Shown: in pieces, positions 7,569 to 16,365 of the stretch
Position numbering within the stretch: position 1 is the first letter of the stretch
How the letters are laid out: each line of letters begins with the position of its first letter
Assembly (NCBI GenBank): GCA_024638645.1
Contig: JAHEJX010000030.1
Location: 1 to 35,786, forward strand
DNA: 35,786 nt
Direction of reading: 5' to 3'
From: Actinomycetes bacterium
Lineage (GTDB): Bacteria > Actinomycetota > Acidimicrobiia > Spongiisociales > UBA5794
The notes under the pieces: generated by a model
Told to the model about the DNA's origin: nothing
The model's input: only the letters and a program-made list of their open reading frames with translations
The model's database searches: none
Program-made: the position numbers and the translations under genes

Positions 7569-9313
7569 GAAACACCCACTCCGGCGAAGCCATGGCCGAC
7601 TGGATAGGTGGCGCCTGCCGGATCATCGAGATCGGGTGCGGCGCCCGGCCAGGGCTGAGGCAGGCGGCCTTCGAATGGATGCTCGCCGGTCAGCAACGAC
7701 GGTATCTGCGTAGCCTCGGTGCCCGGTAGCCAGGCTGCCACCACCGCATCCGCCTGAGCGATCAGATCGGGCATGATCAGCGGACGGCCGGAGATGACGA
7801 TCAGCACTAGCTTCTCGCACCGTTGCCGCATTCGAGCCACAAGCAGGCGATCCGCGTCGCTGGGTGTCGGCATTTCCCGATCTCCGGGACCCTCGGCGTA
7901 AGGCTGCTCGGCGATGACCACGATTCCCACACGGCTCACATCCCGGTTCGAGAAGTCACTTGCCTTGTCGTATAGAACTTCTCCCGAATGCGCCGAGCGC
8001 AGCCCTTCAAGCAGGGTGGTTCCCTCCGTGGTAGCTCCGGTGCCGCCCTGCCAACCAACCGTCCATCCTCCGCACTGGAGACCGATATCGTCAGCGGCAG
8101 CGCCGGCGACAACGATCTGTTCGCTGGGCGAGATCGGCAACCCGCCTTCGTCCTTCAGCAGCACACAGCTGCGACGTGCTGCTTCTGCTGCCAGCCGCCG
8201 GTGCTCCTCATGGCCTACGACCGTCAGCGGAAGAAGATCTTTGCCGTCGTCGAAGAGGCCGAGTTCGTGCTTGGCAACAAGGATGCGGCGGACTGCATCG
8301 TCGATACGGGTGATCGGAACAGCACCAGATTCGATACAGCGGGTTGCTGACTCTATGAAGCGCCGAAAGTCGAGAGGCACCATCACCATGTCGACTCCAG
8401 CGTTCAATGCGGTGGTCACGCACAGGTCGTAGTCACTGTGTAACTGGTCGATCCCCATCCAATCGGAAACGACAAAGCCGCCGAATCCGAGCTCGCCCTT
8501 GAGCACCTCCGTCAACAAATGGCGATGACCGTGCAACTTCTCGCCGTTCCAGGAGCTGTACGAGGCCATCACCGAGAGGACCCCGGCATCGACCGCAGCC
8601 CGATAGGGCGCTAGGTGAACGCTGCGCAGGCCAGCCTCGTCGACGCGAGTGTCGCCCTGGTCCATCTGCCAACCGGGTCCCCATCCGTCCCACCATGTGA
8701 GCCACTCAGGGCGAGGCACCGACGCCCAGGCCGTGCCGCCGTCTCCTACGAAGTGTTTGGCGCAGGCCATGATCCGGCCGGAGCCTTCGATGTCTTCTTG
8801 AAGACCTGTGACAAGAGCGGCTCCGAGGCGCGCCACCAAGTCGGGGTCTCGGCCATAGCCCTCGTAGGTCCTCCCCCACCGGATGTCCTGCGGTACGGCA
8901 ATCGTCGGAGCGAACGCCCAATGGACGCCTGTGGCCAGCATCTCGGTGGCGGTAGCTCGGCCGATCTCCCGCGTGAGGCTCGTGTCATCGATTGCGCCGA
9001 GGCCGATGTTGTGGGGAAAGATCGTAGCCCCCCGCACGTTGCTGTGGCCGTGTACCGCGTCGACGCCGTAGAGCAGCGGCACGCCCAGCCGCGTGTCGGA
9101 AGCGGCCTCGACAAAGCCCCCAACCATGTCTGCCCACACAGACGGCTCATTGGGGGTGGGATTGCCATTGCCTCCGCTCAACACAGAACCGACGAAGCAC
9201 TCGGTCACTTCTTCGGGGGTGATGCTGTCGTTCGACACCTGGGTCATCTGGCCGATCTTCTCGGCGACAGACATGTCTTGGATCAGCTGTTCGATTTGCT
9301 GCACAGATTTCAC
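7565..9313 (-). CDS. GH3 beta-glucosidase
   Basis: A 582-aa glycoside hydrolase family 3 enzyme that removes glucose from non-reducing ends of beta-glucosides. The N-terminal TIM-barrel includes EKIGQMTQV, LLYGVDAVHGHSNV, the substrate-binding KHFVGDGGT and the nucleophile motif VVSDWMGI (Asp near residue 285). The C-terminal alpha/beta sandwich (about 370-575) contains CGGWTVGWQG and ends without a fibronectin-III domain. No signal peptide is present, so it should act on imported oligosaccharides in the cytoplasm. The start is a GTG at 9313 with only a weak upstream GAAG. It is 80 bp downstream of the giant GH16 gene, separated by a hairpin, and coupled to the phosphorylase. Hydrolytic and phosphorolytic enzymes are therefore co-translated. 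Confidence 0.92.
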   Translation of the reverse strand: MKSVQQIEQLIQDMSVAEKIGQMTQVSNDSITPEEVTECFVGSVLSGGNGNPTPNEPSVWADMVGGFVEAASDTRLGVPLLYGVDAVHGHSNVRGATIFPHNIGLGAIDDTSLTREIGRATATEMLATGVHWAFAPTIAVPQDIRWGRTYEGYGRDPDLVARLGAALVTGLQEDIEGSGRIMACAKHFVGDGGTAWASVPRPEWLTWWDGWGPGWQMDQGDTRVDEAGLRSVHLAPYRAAVDAGVLSVMASYSSWNGEKLHGHRHLLTEVLKGELGFGGFVVSDWMGIDQLHSDYDLCVTTALNAGVDMVMVPLDFRRFIESATRCIESGAVPITRIDDAVRRILVAKHELGLFDDGKDLLPLTVVGHEEHRRLAAEAARRSCVLLKDEGGLPISPSEQIVVAGAAADDIGLQCGGWTVGWQGGTGATTEGTTLLEGLRSAHSGEVLYDKASDFSNRDVSRVGIVVIAEQPYAEGPGDREMPTPSDADRLLVARMRQRCEKLVLIVISGRPLIMPDLIAQADAVVAAWLPGTEATQIPSLLTGEHPFEGRLPQPWPGAAPDLDDPAGATYPVGHGFAGVGVS

Positions 9314-9341
9314 GTTGGCTTCACTTTCACGGTCCCGATGC

Positions 9342-9375
9342 CGGGTGGCGTCCGCACTTGCGCGGCCGCCACCCG
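9342..9375 (-). terminator. Intergenic stem-loop after the giant GH16 gene
   Basis: A perfect 9-bp stem (CGGGTGGCG at 9342-9350 with CGCCACCCG at 9367-9375) encloses a 16-nt loop in the 80-bp gap between the giant GH16 stop and the GH3 start. No U-run follows on the minus-strand transcript, so it may be a processing or partial-attenuation structure rather than a true terminator. Confidence 0.4.
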
Positions 9376-9393
9376 TTCAGGGGGGAACTGTGC

Positions 9394-12300
9394 TCACTGA
9401 ACCTCAAAGGCACCCACATCGCATCCGCCGCCCTGCGGTCTCGCCACGCCGCGTTGGTCTGTAGCAGGACAGAAAGCGTCGTTCGCTGTGTCTATTGCGG
9501 GACTTCCGGCTCCGAGAGCGTGAGTGAGAGTCGGGCCGCCATTGTCGGCAAGCGGTCCCAACAACGCATCGGTGGCCGATTGGTCAGTCGACCCGTTCGG
9601 GTTGCACGAGCCGTCACTGATCACATTGGAGCCGCCCGATGTGATCGTCGCCGCTCCTCCGCCCTCGATCGCGCAAGCAAACGCGTCGCCGAAGCCTTCG
9701 AGCACATTGTTTGTCAGCGTTGCATTGGCCGGCGCACCGAACGTGGCCACCAGAATCCCGGACGCCGTGCCCGCCGGGGCAACATTCTCGGCGAAGGTCG
9801 AGTTCGTCACCGTGAGCTCGCCATCGGTGTGGAAGATGCCGCCGCCATGCCACACAGTCGACACATTGCCGCTGAAGGTGCTGTTGAGGACTGTTGCGTT
9901 GCCGAGCGAGCGGAGGCCGCCGGCGACATCGCCTGAGCTGTTTCCGCTGATTGTGCTGCGGGTGATGTTGATGGTGCTCCCGAAGAAGCCGTACACGCCA
10001 CCGCCCGGCTGATTGGGGCTGTCGTTGTCCTGCACCGTGCTATCGGTCAAGTTCAATGTGGCCCCGGCTCCGTTGTAGACGCCTCCGCCACCGAACTCGA
10101 AGTTCGCAGGCCCGGCAGCACTCTGCGTGTTGTCCCGGACCACGACCCTGTCGAGGCTCAGCGTCCCAAAGTTGAGGATGCCACCGCCTTGGGGGGCGCC
10201 CACACCGTCGGCCACTTCGAGGTCGTTCATGGACACGGTCGCAGTCGAGTCGACCTGAAAGACCCGCGAGGCGCCACTGCCGCTCACAACGACACCCGGC
10301 GCTGCTGCAGCGTCGATTGTCACGGACCGGTCGACTACGAGCTGCCCGGAGGTGAGTCCGATCGTCCCGCCTGCCAATGCCGCGTCGAACGTGATCGTTC
10401 CGCCGTCGGCGATAACACCGAGGGCCTCCCGCAGCGAGCCATCACCACTATCTGCAAGCGTCGTCACGACAAGCTCAGTCGGTGGTGGAATCTGCACGCG
10501 ATGGACCTGATCGATCAGATAGGTCCCCGGCGCCGAGGTCGCCAGCTCAAAGCCGTAACCCCACACCTCACCGAGGCCGAGGCCGTCGTCGGGCGCACCG
10601 ATCGGCTGATCGGCACTGCGAGAGAAGTTGGCGATCGGCACGGTCACCAGCTGCCAGCCCGCCACATTGTCTGTGAACGAGGCCTCGAAGCGCTCGGCCG
10701 TGTCCGGGCCCTGATAGACCCGCACGTAGTCGATCAGGTACTCCTGCGGATACGAGTTGGCTGGGTCAGGCGTCCCGCCGAAGTTGCCGCCAATCGCGAA
10801 GTTCAGCAGCAGGTAGAACGGCTTGTTGAACACCCACGGGCCCGGCACGTCGGCAGGCGTCGCCTGGTGATACTCGATGCCGTCCACGTACCACGTGATC
10901 AGGTTCGGCTCCCACTCGACCGTGAAGGTGTGATAGTCGTTGTAGACCGGCTCACCAAAGTCCCAGATGTTGCCGAAGGCATTGCCTCCGCTGTACCCCG
11001 GGCCATGGATGGTCCCGAAGATCTCATTGGGAAGTCGACTCACGTATTCCATGAAGTCGATCTCGCCGGCAGCCGGCCAGGGAGTGCGGTTGATGTCGGC
11101 GCCGAGGCTCCAGAAGGCCGGCCACAAGCCGTCACCGCCATCAGGTACGAGCAGCCGGGACTCAATTCGCCCGTAGGCAAACTCGGCCTTGTTCGACGAG
11201 ATGATCCGGGATGACGTGTATTCGCACGGTCCGTAGAAGCATTGTTCGGCACCGTCGGCCTCCCGCAACGTCATGACCAGGTTGCCGGCCCCGTCTGTTG
11301 CCGCGTTGTCCGTGTCGTCTGTGTAGTACTGGAGCTCAGAATTGCCCCAGCCTTCGATGCCGTTCAGGGCTCCGTCGCCGAGCTCGTAGCTCCAGTTGGC
11401 AGGATTCGGTGCCGTGCCGGCCGGATCGTTGAACTCGTCGCTCCACACCATGGTCCAGCCTGCGGGTCCCGGATCGGGGGCACGGTTGTCCATGAGGTTG
11501 ACCGTGACCTCCTCCCCGCTGCCCGTGCCGTTGAACCAGAATTCCAGGCTCTCGGTCCCCGTCCAATCTTGGCCGATCGGGAAGTCACGGCTCATCGCCG
11601 CAGAGCCGAAGCCATCGGTCGCTAGGTCGAGCGGTGCGAGACCGGGCTCTTCCATGGCACGGATCGCCTTGCGCCAGGCTCGGATGTACTTCTTCATCCC
11701 GAATCCGATCTTCCCGTTGTTGAAGATCTGGTTGTCGCCCTGAGCCAAGAGGCGTCTACCCAATGCGATCAACGCGGCGTCGCCGCCGTTGCGCTCGGCG
11801 TCGTTGAGGGCGAACTCGGCAATGTCGTGGGCGATTCCGGCGAGCGTGAGGGCTAGTGGCTCGGTATCGATTGAGTCGACCTGGAGCAGCACGTTGACCG
11901 CTCGACGCATCCGGTCGATGACGCCGGACTTCGTGATCTGGTTGTCATCGGCCCAGCGGCTCGGATCTAGAGCCCGATTGAGCCGTTTGACCGCCTTGTT
12001 CAGGAGCCGGTCATCGCCCGCATTGCCGGCCGGCAGTAGGTCTGCCACGTCGTCCCTGGCATCTTGCAGCCTGGTTCGCATCGACAGCACTTCCACCTCG
12101 AGAACATTCTCGACCGAGTCCTGCCCGGGGCGCTCGTCCGGGCCACCGACAGCGACCCGGCCGGCGTCGAAGTCGATGGGACCCGCGCCATCCCAGAGGA
12201 AGGCACCTTGCTCAAAGTCGTCGATCAGCAAGGGATCGTACGGGTCGTTGTCGACAATCACCGCCCGTGCCTGCGTCGAGCCCAGTTCGACGTCGACAGC

Positions 12301-14463
12301 GTTGCTGAGGCGCAGCACAATGCGCTCTTCGCCCTCGAACTTGGTGTCGTCGAACGTCTCAATTGAGAACGCCAGCTCAGTCGGGCCACCGTTGGTGAAC
12401 ACGAGCGTCCCCGAGGTCGGGATGTATTCCTCGCCCGCCAGCGCGCCTGCGATGTCGGTCGAGTAGTCGACGCTCACTTGAGCGGGGTCGCCGGCGCCGA
12501 ACGGACGGTTCAGCTTCACGGTGACATCGCCGGTGGTTCCTTCTTCAATCGGGTTGTCGGTTAGAGCGAAGCTCACTGCGAGGTCAGGAGGCGCGGACAC
12601 TCCGTAGAGGCTCACCTCGTCGACGTAATAGGTCAGTGGTCCGCCGGTACCCAGTGTCCCGAGCGCCCAGCCGTGCACTTGAAAGCGGCCGAAACCGTCG
12701 TTGGGAGCACCGTTGCCGACCTCCTTGCGGCTGAAGCTGGAGAACGGGAACTCGAGCAGCTGCCAGCCGACGAAGTCGTCCACGAAGTCGACAGACCACC
12801 GCTCGGCGTCGTCCGTGGTCGAACCCGGGTTGCGGTTGTCGAGGATGTCGATGAAGACCGTGGTCCCGGAAGCGGTGCCATGCATCCACAGGGAGAAGCC
12901 CTCACTGGTCGACCAGTCCTGAGTTGCCCACTCCCCACCGGTCTCGAAGCCCCGGATGAGCCCGGCGAAAGAGGTCACATCGACGTCCATCTGGAGGACG
13001 CTGTTCGGAGTGCCGACCACAGGTAGCACTGGGGCCGGGGGAGTTGCCGGATTGGACACGGCAACAGAGCTGCCGGCGCCGTTGAATGTGCAGAAGTTCA
13101 AAGGAGGAGCGCCGGGGGCACATGGCGTACCCGGTGCCACACCGCTTTCGAAGTCGTCGATCGGACGACGCGTATCGGGTACCAATGGTCCACTGGTGAA
13201 CGCCCAGTAGTCGGTCCGGAAGTTGACGTCACTGCTCGATCCGCCGACATCGGTGCCGATGATCGCGATGACGACGTTGATCAGTTGCCCGTTACCGCCG
13301 CGAGCTGCTGTGGTCGGGTCGAGCACACCGTTGCCACCGGTCAGGAACGAATTGTCGTCGAAGAAGTCATCGAGCGGTATCGAAACAAGCTGCCAGCCGC
13401 CGCCGGCGATGGCGCACGGACCCGTCGCTGAGACCACGCAGTTGAACTGGAACTCGTCGTCGTCTGGCGGGTTGATGGCGTCGTCGCCGTTGTCGTCCTC
13501 CTGGAGGTTTATCTCGAGTGTGTAGTCCTGACCGCCGTCCGGGTTGACCCACATGTTGAAGTGGTCGGTGCCGGACACGTCGATCAGATTGGTGCGCCCG
13601 AAGCCTCCGTAGAAGCCGGGTACGCCGCCCGACCCCCAACCGGTCTCCAAGGAGAAGGCGCCGCCGTTGGCCGGGGGTAGATCGACGCTGTTGGCATTGA
13701 TGCCGCCGCCGCCTCCACCGGTGAACGAGAACCAGCCGTTGGCAAACGGGTCACCGTGCTCCATGTCGTCGAATACCACTTCGTCGAACGCCAGCGGCCC
13801 CCCTGAGCTGAAGGAGAAAAGGTCAAAGTCGAGTTCGACGGTCGAAGGGTTACCCCCCTGGACACCCGCGATCACGATGACGACCTCATCGAGGTTGCCG
13901 TTGAACGTGCCGTCGCCACCGGTGAAGAGATCGGTCAACGAGCCGACGGGCGCGCTGATCAGGTGCCACTCGTCGTCGTAGTCGCCAGAGGTGAACGAAG
14001 TGTCGAGGCGGAAGGAATCCTCGGAGCCATTGGTCCAGCCGTTGCCGTCGAGATCCTCACGGATAGTGATCTCGAGCCGGTGACCATCCGCAGTGGCGTC
14101 GCTCTGGTTCAGAACCCACACGTTGAGCCACGGATCGGCCGGAGGCGTCACCTGGTCCGCCTCGGCGAAGTTCTTGAACGCGCCGCCGTAGAAATCGCTT
14201 GCGGTGCCTTCGCCACCCCAACCGGTGCTGAAGTAGAAACTGCCTTCATACGGTCGGTCGCTGAAGGGACCGCCGCCGCCGCCGGCGTTGTTGCCACCGA
14301 AAAAACCCCAGTCCGACGTGTCGTTGTCCTCGAAGTCATCGATCACAACGCCCATCGCATCGGGCACCGCCAACGATGCGGCAGGGACGGCGATGAGTAC
14401 CGCCGCTGCCAGTAGCAACGTCAGCGCGCCGACCGCGCTCCGATTCCTATTTGACTGTCTCAC
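9394..14463 (-). CDS. Giant secreted multidomain GH16 beta-glucanase (laminarinase type) with C-terminal beta-helix
   Basis: A 1689-aa extracellular protein. Order: signal peptide (1-32); two tandem beta-sandwich, carbohydrate-binding-like domains (about 39-222 and 227-427); a third type (about 435-621); a Calx-beta domain (about 625-740); a fourth sandwich (about 746-1324) split by a helical segment (about 795-942) and by the GH16 catalytic domain (about 1012-1251); and a right-handed beta-helix ending in a choice-of-anchor-Q-like tail (about 1331-1689). The GH16 catalytic motif GEIDFMEYV has E1134, D1136 and E1139. The start is a GTG at 14463 because AAGGAAAGG lies about 6 nt upstream; an ATG at 14502 has no such site and would put 13 extra residues before the signal. 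It follows the GH16 lipoprotein by 70 bp. It probably binds and cuts insoluble or cell-wall beta-1,3-glucan. Confidence 0.88.
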   Translation of the reverse strand: MRQSNRNRSAVGALTLLLAAAVLIAVPAASLAVPDAMGVVIDDFEDNDTSDWGFFGGNNAGGGGGPFSDRPYEGSFYFSTGWGGEGTASDFYGGAFKNFAEADQVTPPADPWLNVWVLNQSDATADGHRLEITIREDLDGNGWTNGSEDSFRLDTSFTSGDYDDEWHLISAPVGSLTDLFTGGDGTFNGNLDEVVIVIAGVQGGNPSTVELDFDLFSFSSGGPLAFDEVVFDDMEHGDPFANGWFSFTGGGGGGINANSVDLPPANGGAFSLETGWGSGGVPGFYGGFGRTNLIDVSGTDHFNMWVNPDGGQDYTLEINLQEDDNGDDAINPPDDDEFQFNCVVSATGPCAIAGGGWQLVSIPLDDFFDDNSFLTGGNGVLDPTTAARGGNGQLINVVIAIIGTDVGGSSSDVNFRTDYWAFTSGPLVPDTRRPIDDFESGVAPGTPCAPGAPPLNFCTFNGAGSSVAVSNPATPPAPVLPVVGTPNSVLQMDVDVTSFAGLIRGFETGGEWATQDWSTSEGFSLWMHGTASGTTVFIDILDNRNPGSTTDDAERWSVDFVDDFVGWQLLEFPFSSFSRKEVGNGAPNDGFGRFQVHGWALGTLGTGGPLTYYVDEVSLYGVSAPPDLAVSFALTDNPIEEGTTGDVTVKLNRPFGAGDPAQVSVDYSTDIAGALAGEEYIPTSGTLVFTNGGPTELAFSIETFDDTKFEGEERIVLRLSNAVDVELGSTQARAVIVDNDPYDPLLIDDFEQGAFLWDGAGPIDFDAGRVAVGGPDERPGQDSVENVLEVEVLSMRTRLQDARDDVADLLPAGNAGDDRLLNKAVKRLNRALDPSRWADDNQITKSGVIDRMRRAVNVLLQVDSIDTEPLALTLAGIAHDIAEFALNDAERNGGDAALIALGRRLLAQGDNQIFNNGKIGFGMKKYIRAWRKAIRAMEEPGLAPLDLATDGFGSAAMSRDFPIGQDWTGTESLEFWFNGTGSGEEVTVNLMDNRAPDPGPAGWTMVWSDEFNDPAGTAPNPANWSYELGDGALNGIEGWGNSELQYYTDDTDNAATDGAGNLVMTLREADGAEQCFYGPCEYTSSRIISSNKAEFAYGRIESRLLVPDGGDGLWPAFWSLGADINRTPWPAAGEIDFMEYVSRLPNEIFGTIHGPGYSGGNAFGNIWDFGEPVYNDYHTFTVEWEPNLITWYVDGIEYHQATPADVPGPWVFNKPFYLLLNFAIGGNFGGTPDPANSYPQEYLIDYVRVYQGPDTAERFEASFTDNVAGWQLVTVPIANFSRSADQPIGAPDDGLGLGEVWGYGFELATSAPGTYLIDQVHRVQIPPPTELVVTTLADSGDGSLREALGVIADGGTITFDAALAGGTIGLTSGQLVVDRSVTIDAAAAPGVVVSGSGASRVFQVDSTATVSMNDLEVADGVGAPQGGGILNFGTLSLDRVVVRDNTQSAAGPANFEFGGGGVYNGAGATLNLTDSTVQDNDSPNQPGGGVYGFFGSTINITRSTISGNSSGDVAGGLRSLGNATVLNSTFSGNVSTVWHGGGIFHTDGELTVTNSTFAENVAPAGTASGILVATFGAPANATLTNNVLEGFGDAFACAIEGGGAATITSGGSNVISDGSCNPNGSTDQSATDALLGPLADNGGPTLTHALGAGSPAIDTANDAFCPATDQRGVARPQGGGCDVGAFEVQ

Positions 14464-14533
14464 TGTCGCCCTTTCCTTCCCAACGGCATTGGCCGTCCCC
14501 AACTCGTTGCACCACCCGACTCCCTCTGATCAA

Positions 14534-15487
14534 CTACCCGCCGTCCTCGACGCGTTGATAAACGCGCACGTGATCGACATACATGTAGAGGGGAAACTCC
14601 AGATCAAACCCGATCGTGCCACCAAGGGTTCCGCCGATCGCCAGGTTGAGAATGATGAAGAACGGCTGATCGAAGACCCACTCGCGGTTGCCTACCCCGC
14701 TCGGAGTGAGTTCGTAATACATCTGATCGTCGAAGAACCAGCGGATGCCTTCTTCGTCCCATTCAATGGCGAAGACATGGAAGTCGTCGGCTATGGGGAA
14801 GTCTTGCCGGTTCCACCGGGTCAATCCGCCTGCGCCTGCATATCCGGGCCCGTGCACCGTTCCGACGACGAGGTCCGGCTCGCGACCGACGTACTCCATG
14901 ATGTCGATCTCGCCTACGTCGGGCCAGTTGCTCGCGTTGGGATCCTCGGTGTCACGGCCAAAGTTGTCGCCCAGCATCCAGAATGCGGGCCAGGTGCCCT
15001 TTCCGGCCGGGACTTTGATGCGGGCCTCGATGCGGCCGTACTGGAACGCCTGGAGGCCTTGGGTCAGGAGCCTTGCCGACGTGTAGTACGAATTCTCGAA
15101 TCGCTCGAATCGCGATTCGATGACGAGAAGACCGTTCTCGACTCTGGCGTTCTCGGGTCGGTCCGTGTAGTACTGCCCCTCGCCGTTACCCCAGCCCCAG
15201 CCGCCGATGTCATAGGTCCAGTTGTCGCGGTTGATCGAGTCACCGTCGAACTCGTCGTTCCACACCAGCTCGAATCCTTCCGGTGGTTCTATGGGAAGCG
15301 GTTCTGGTGGGACGATCGTCGTGGTCGTTGTCGTGGTCGTCGTCGTGGCAACCGTGGTCGTGGGTGCCGCAGTAGTGGGCGGAGGTTCCGTGGCTGCGAC
15401 CGTCGTGACTTCGTCGCCCGTCGAGTCCCCGCAGGCCGTCGCGACAGTCGCCATGGCAACCAGCACTAGCAGCAGGCGCCGAGCCAT
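14534..15487 (-). CDS. GH16 endo-beta-glucanase lipoprotein (laminarinase type)
   Basis: A 317-aa surface lipoprotein. Residues 1-18 are a signal with lipobox VATAC (lipidated C19). A Thr-rich linker (about 25-68) includes a run of ten threonines and spaces the enzyme from the membrane. A GH16 domain (about 71-312) has the motif GEIDIMEYV with E193, D195 and E198, and typical WNDEFDG, GRIEARIKVP and VDHVRVYQ segments. Endo-hydrolysis of beta-1,3 (or mixed 1,3-1,4) glucan is inferred from the laminarinase-like sequence. The ATG shares its A with the SDR stop (TGATG), so translation is coupled. It lacks the accessory domains of its large neighbour and would feed the transporter at the membrane. 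Confidence 0.92.
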   Translation of the reverse strand: MARRLLLVLVAMATVATACGDSTGDEVTTVAATEPPPTTAAPTTTVATTTTTTTTTTIVPPEPLPIEPPEGFELVWNDEFDGDSINRDNWTYDIGGWGWGNGEGQYYTDRPENARVENGLLVIESRFERFENSYYTSARLLTQGLQAFQYGRIEARIKVPAGKGTWPAFWMLGDNFGRDTEDPNASNWPDVGEIDIMEYVGREPDLVVGTVHGPGYAGAGGLTRWNRQDFPIADDFHVFAIEWDEEGIRWFFDDQMYYELTPSGVGNREWVFDQPFFIILNLAIGGTLGGTIGFDLEFPLYMYVDHVRVYQRVEDGG

Positions 15488-16365
15488 CAGATACCCCTTT
15501 CAACGTGCGAGCCCAGGTTCGTGTCGATTTCCGGAATCTCCCCGGGCCCCGGTGGACCCAGCTGCGCAGTGATCCCGCCGTCGACGTAGAGCACCTGACC
15601 GGTTATGTATGCCGCTTCCTCCGAGGCAAGAAAAGCAACGGCGGACGCGATGTCGGCTACGGTCCCCGACCGTTGCAGCGGAATTCCCTTGAGCGCCTCT
15701 TTGTAGAGCGGGGCGTCCTTGTAGGGCTCGGTGCGATAGGTGAACGTAACCCCCGGAGCGACCGCATTGACGCGGATCCCATATATCCCTAGGTCTATCG
15801 CCATCGCCCTGGTCATCGCGTCGATGGCGCCTTTGGTTACGTCATAGGGCAGGCCGCGATAGTGCGCCTGGGCCCCACCAACCGAGGAGATATTGATGAT
15901 CCCGCCACCTCCGGCCTGACGCATGAGCGCCGCCGCCTTCTGCGAGCACACATAGGGGCCGCGTATATTCGTGTCGAACTGGACATCGATCAGTTCCTCA
16001 TCGTGTTCGAGCACCCGGCGACGACTCAGATCTGCCGCAACGTTGACGAGGAGATCCACTCCGCCAAAGGCGTCGACGGCCTCCACGAAAAGCTGCGCAA
16101 TGTCCTCGCTTCGGCTCACATCGCCGCAATACCCATGCACTGCGGCCCCATCCCTGGTTAGCGAGGCTTCCAGTTCCGCGAGTGCATCCTTGTCAATGTC
16201 TGCGGCCACGATCCGCATACCCTCGTTAGCCAGGCGATCTGCGATGCCGCGGCCTATCCCTTTGGCAGCGCCGGTGATCACGGCAACCCGGCCCCTCAGC
16301 TCGGTATAGCGCGGCCGGACCTCGGCCGACTGCTCACTCTCGGCGCTGCGTCCTCGTGTCGTCAC
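15487..16365 (-). CDS. SDR-family NAD(P)-dependent sugar/polyol dehydrogenase
   Basis: A 292-aa classical short-chain dehydrogenase. It has the Rossmann motif TGAAKGIGRG, a downstream VNVAAD in place of the usual NNAG, the catalytic Ser in INISSVGG, YDVTK supplying the Tyr and Lys, and a C-terminal VDGGITAQLG. The substrate is not readable from sequence. Beside an acid-sugar dehydratase and a glucan system, glucose/aldose 1-dehydrogenase or a keto-uronate reductase are the leading ideas. The start is a GTG at 16365 whose GTGA overlaps the stop of the dehydratase gene, matching the 4-nt couplings elsewhere. An ATG at 16407 would extend 46 nt into the dehydratase gene with a low-complexity Arg/Pro-rich N-terminus, so I rejected it. 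Confidence 0.87.
   Translation of the reverse strand: MTTRGRSAESEQSAEVRPRYTELRGRVAVITGAAKGIGRGIADRLANEGMRIVAADIDKDALAELEASLTRDGAAVHGYCGDVSRSEDIAQLFVEAVDAFGGVDLLVNVAADLSRRRVLEHDEELIDVQFDTNIRGPYVCSQKAAALMRQAGGGGIINISSVGGAQAHYRGLPYDVTKGAIDAMTRAMAIDLGIYGIRVNAVAPGVTFTYRTEPYKDAPLYKEALKGIPLQRSGTVADIASAVAFLASEEAAYITGQVLYVDGGITAQLGPPGPGEIPEIDTNLGSHVERGI

Noticed and set aside
10189..11214. Long plus-strand frame antisense to the giant GH16 gene
   Set aside because: It lies opposite the unmistakable GH16 catalytic domain and beta-helix and has no ribosome-binding site or recognisable motifs.
14464..14502. ATG at 14502 as the start of the giant GH16 gene
   Set aside because: The GTG at 14463 has a strong ribosome-binding site at normal spacing and gives a standard signal peptide.
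15240..15572. Apparent Val/Thr-rich and His/Asp-rich open frames around 15240-15570
   Set aside because: They are alternative readings of the low-complexity poly-threonine linker of the GH16 lipoprotein.
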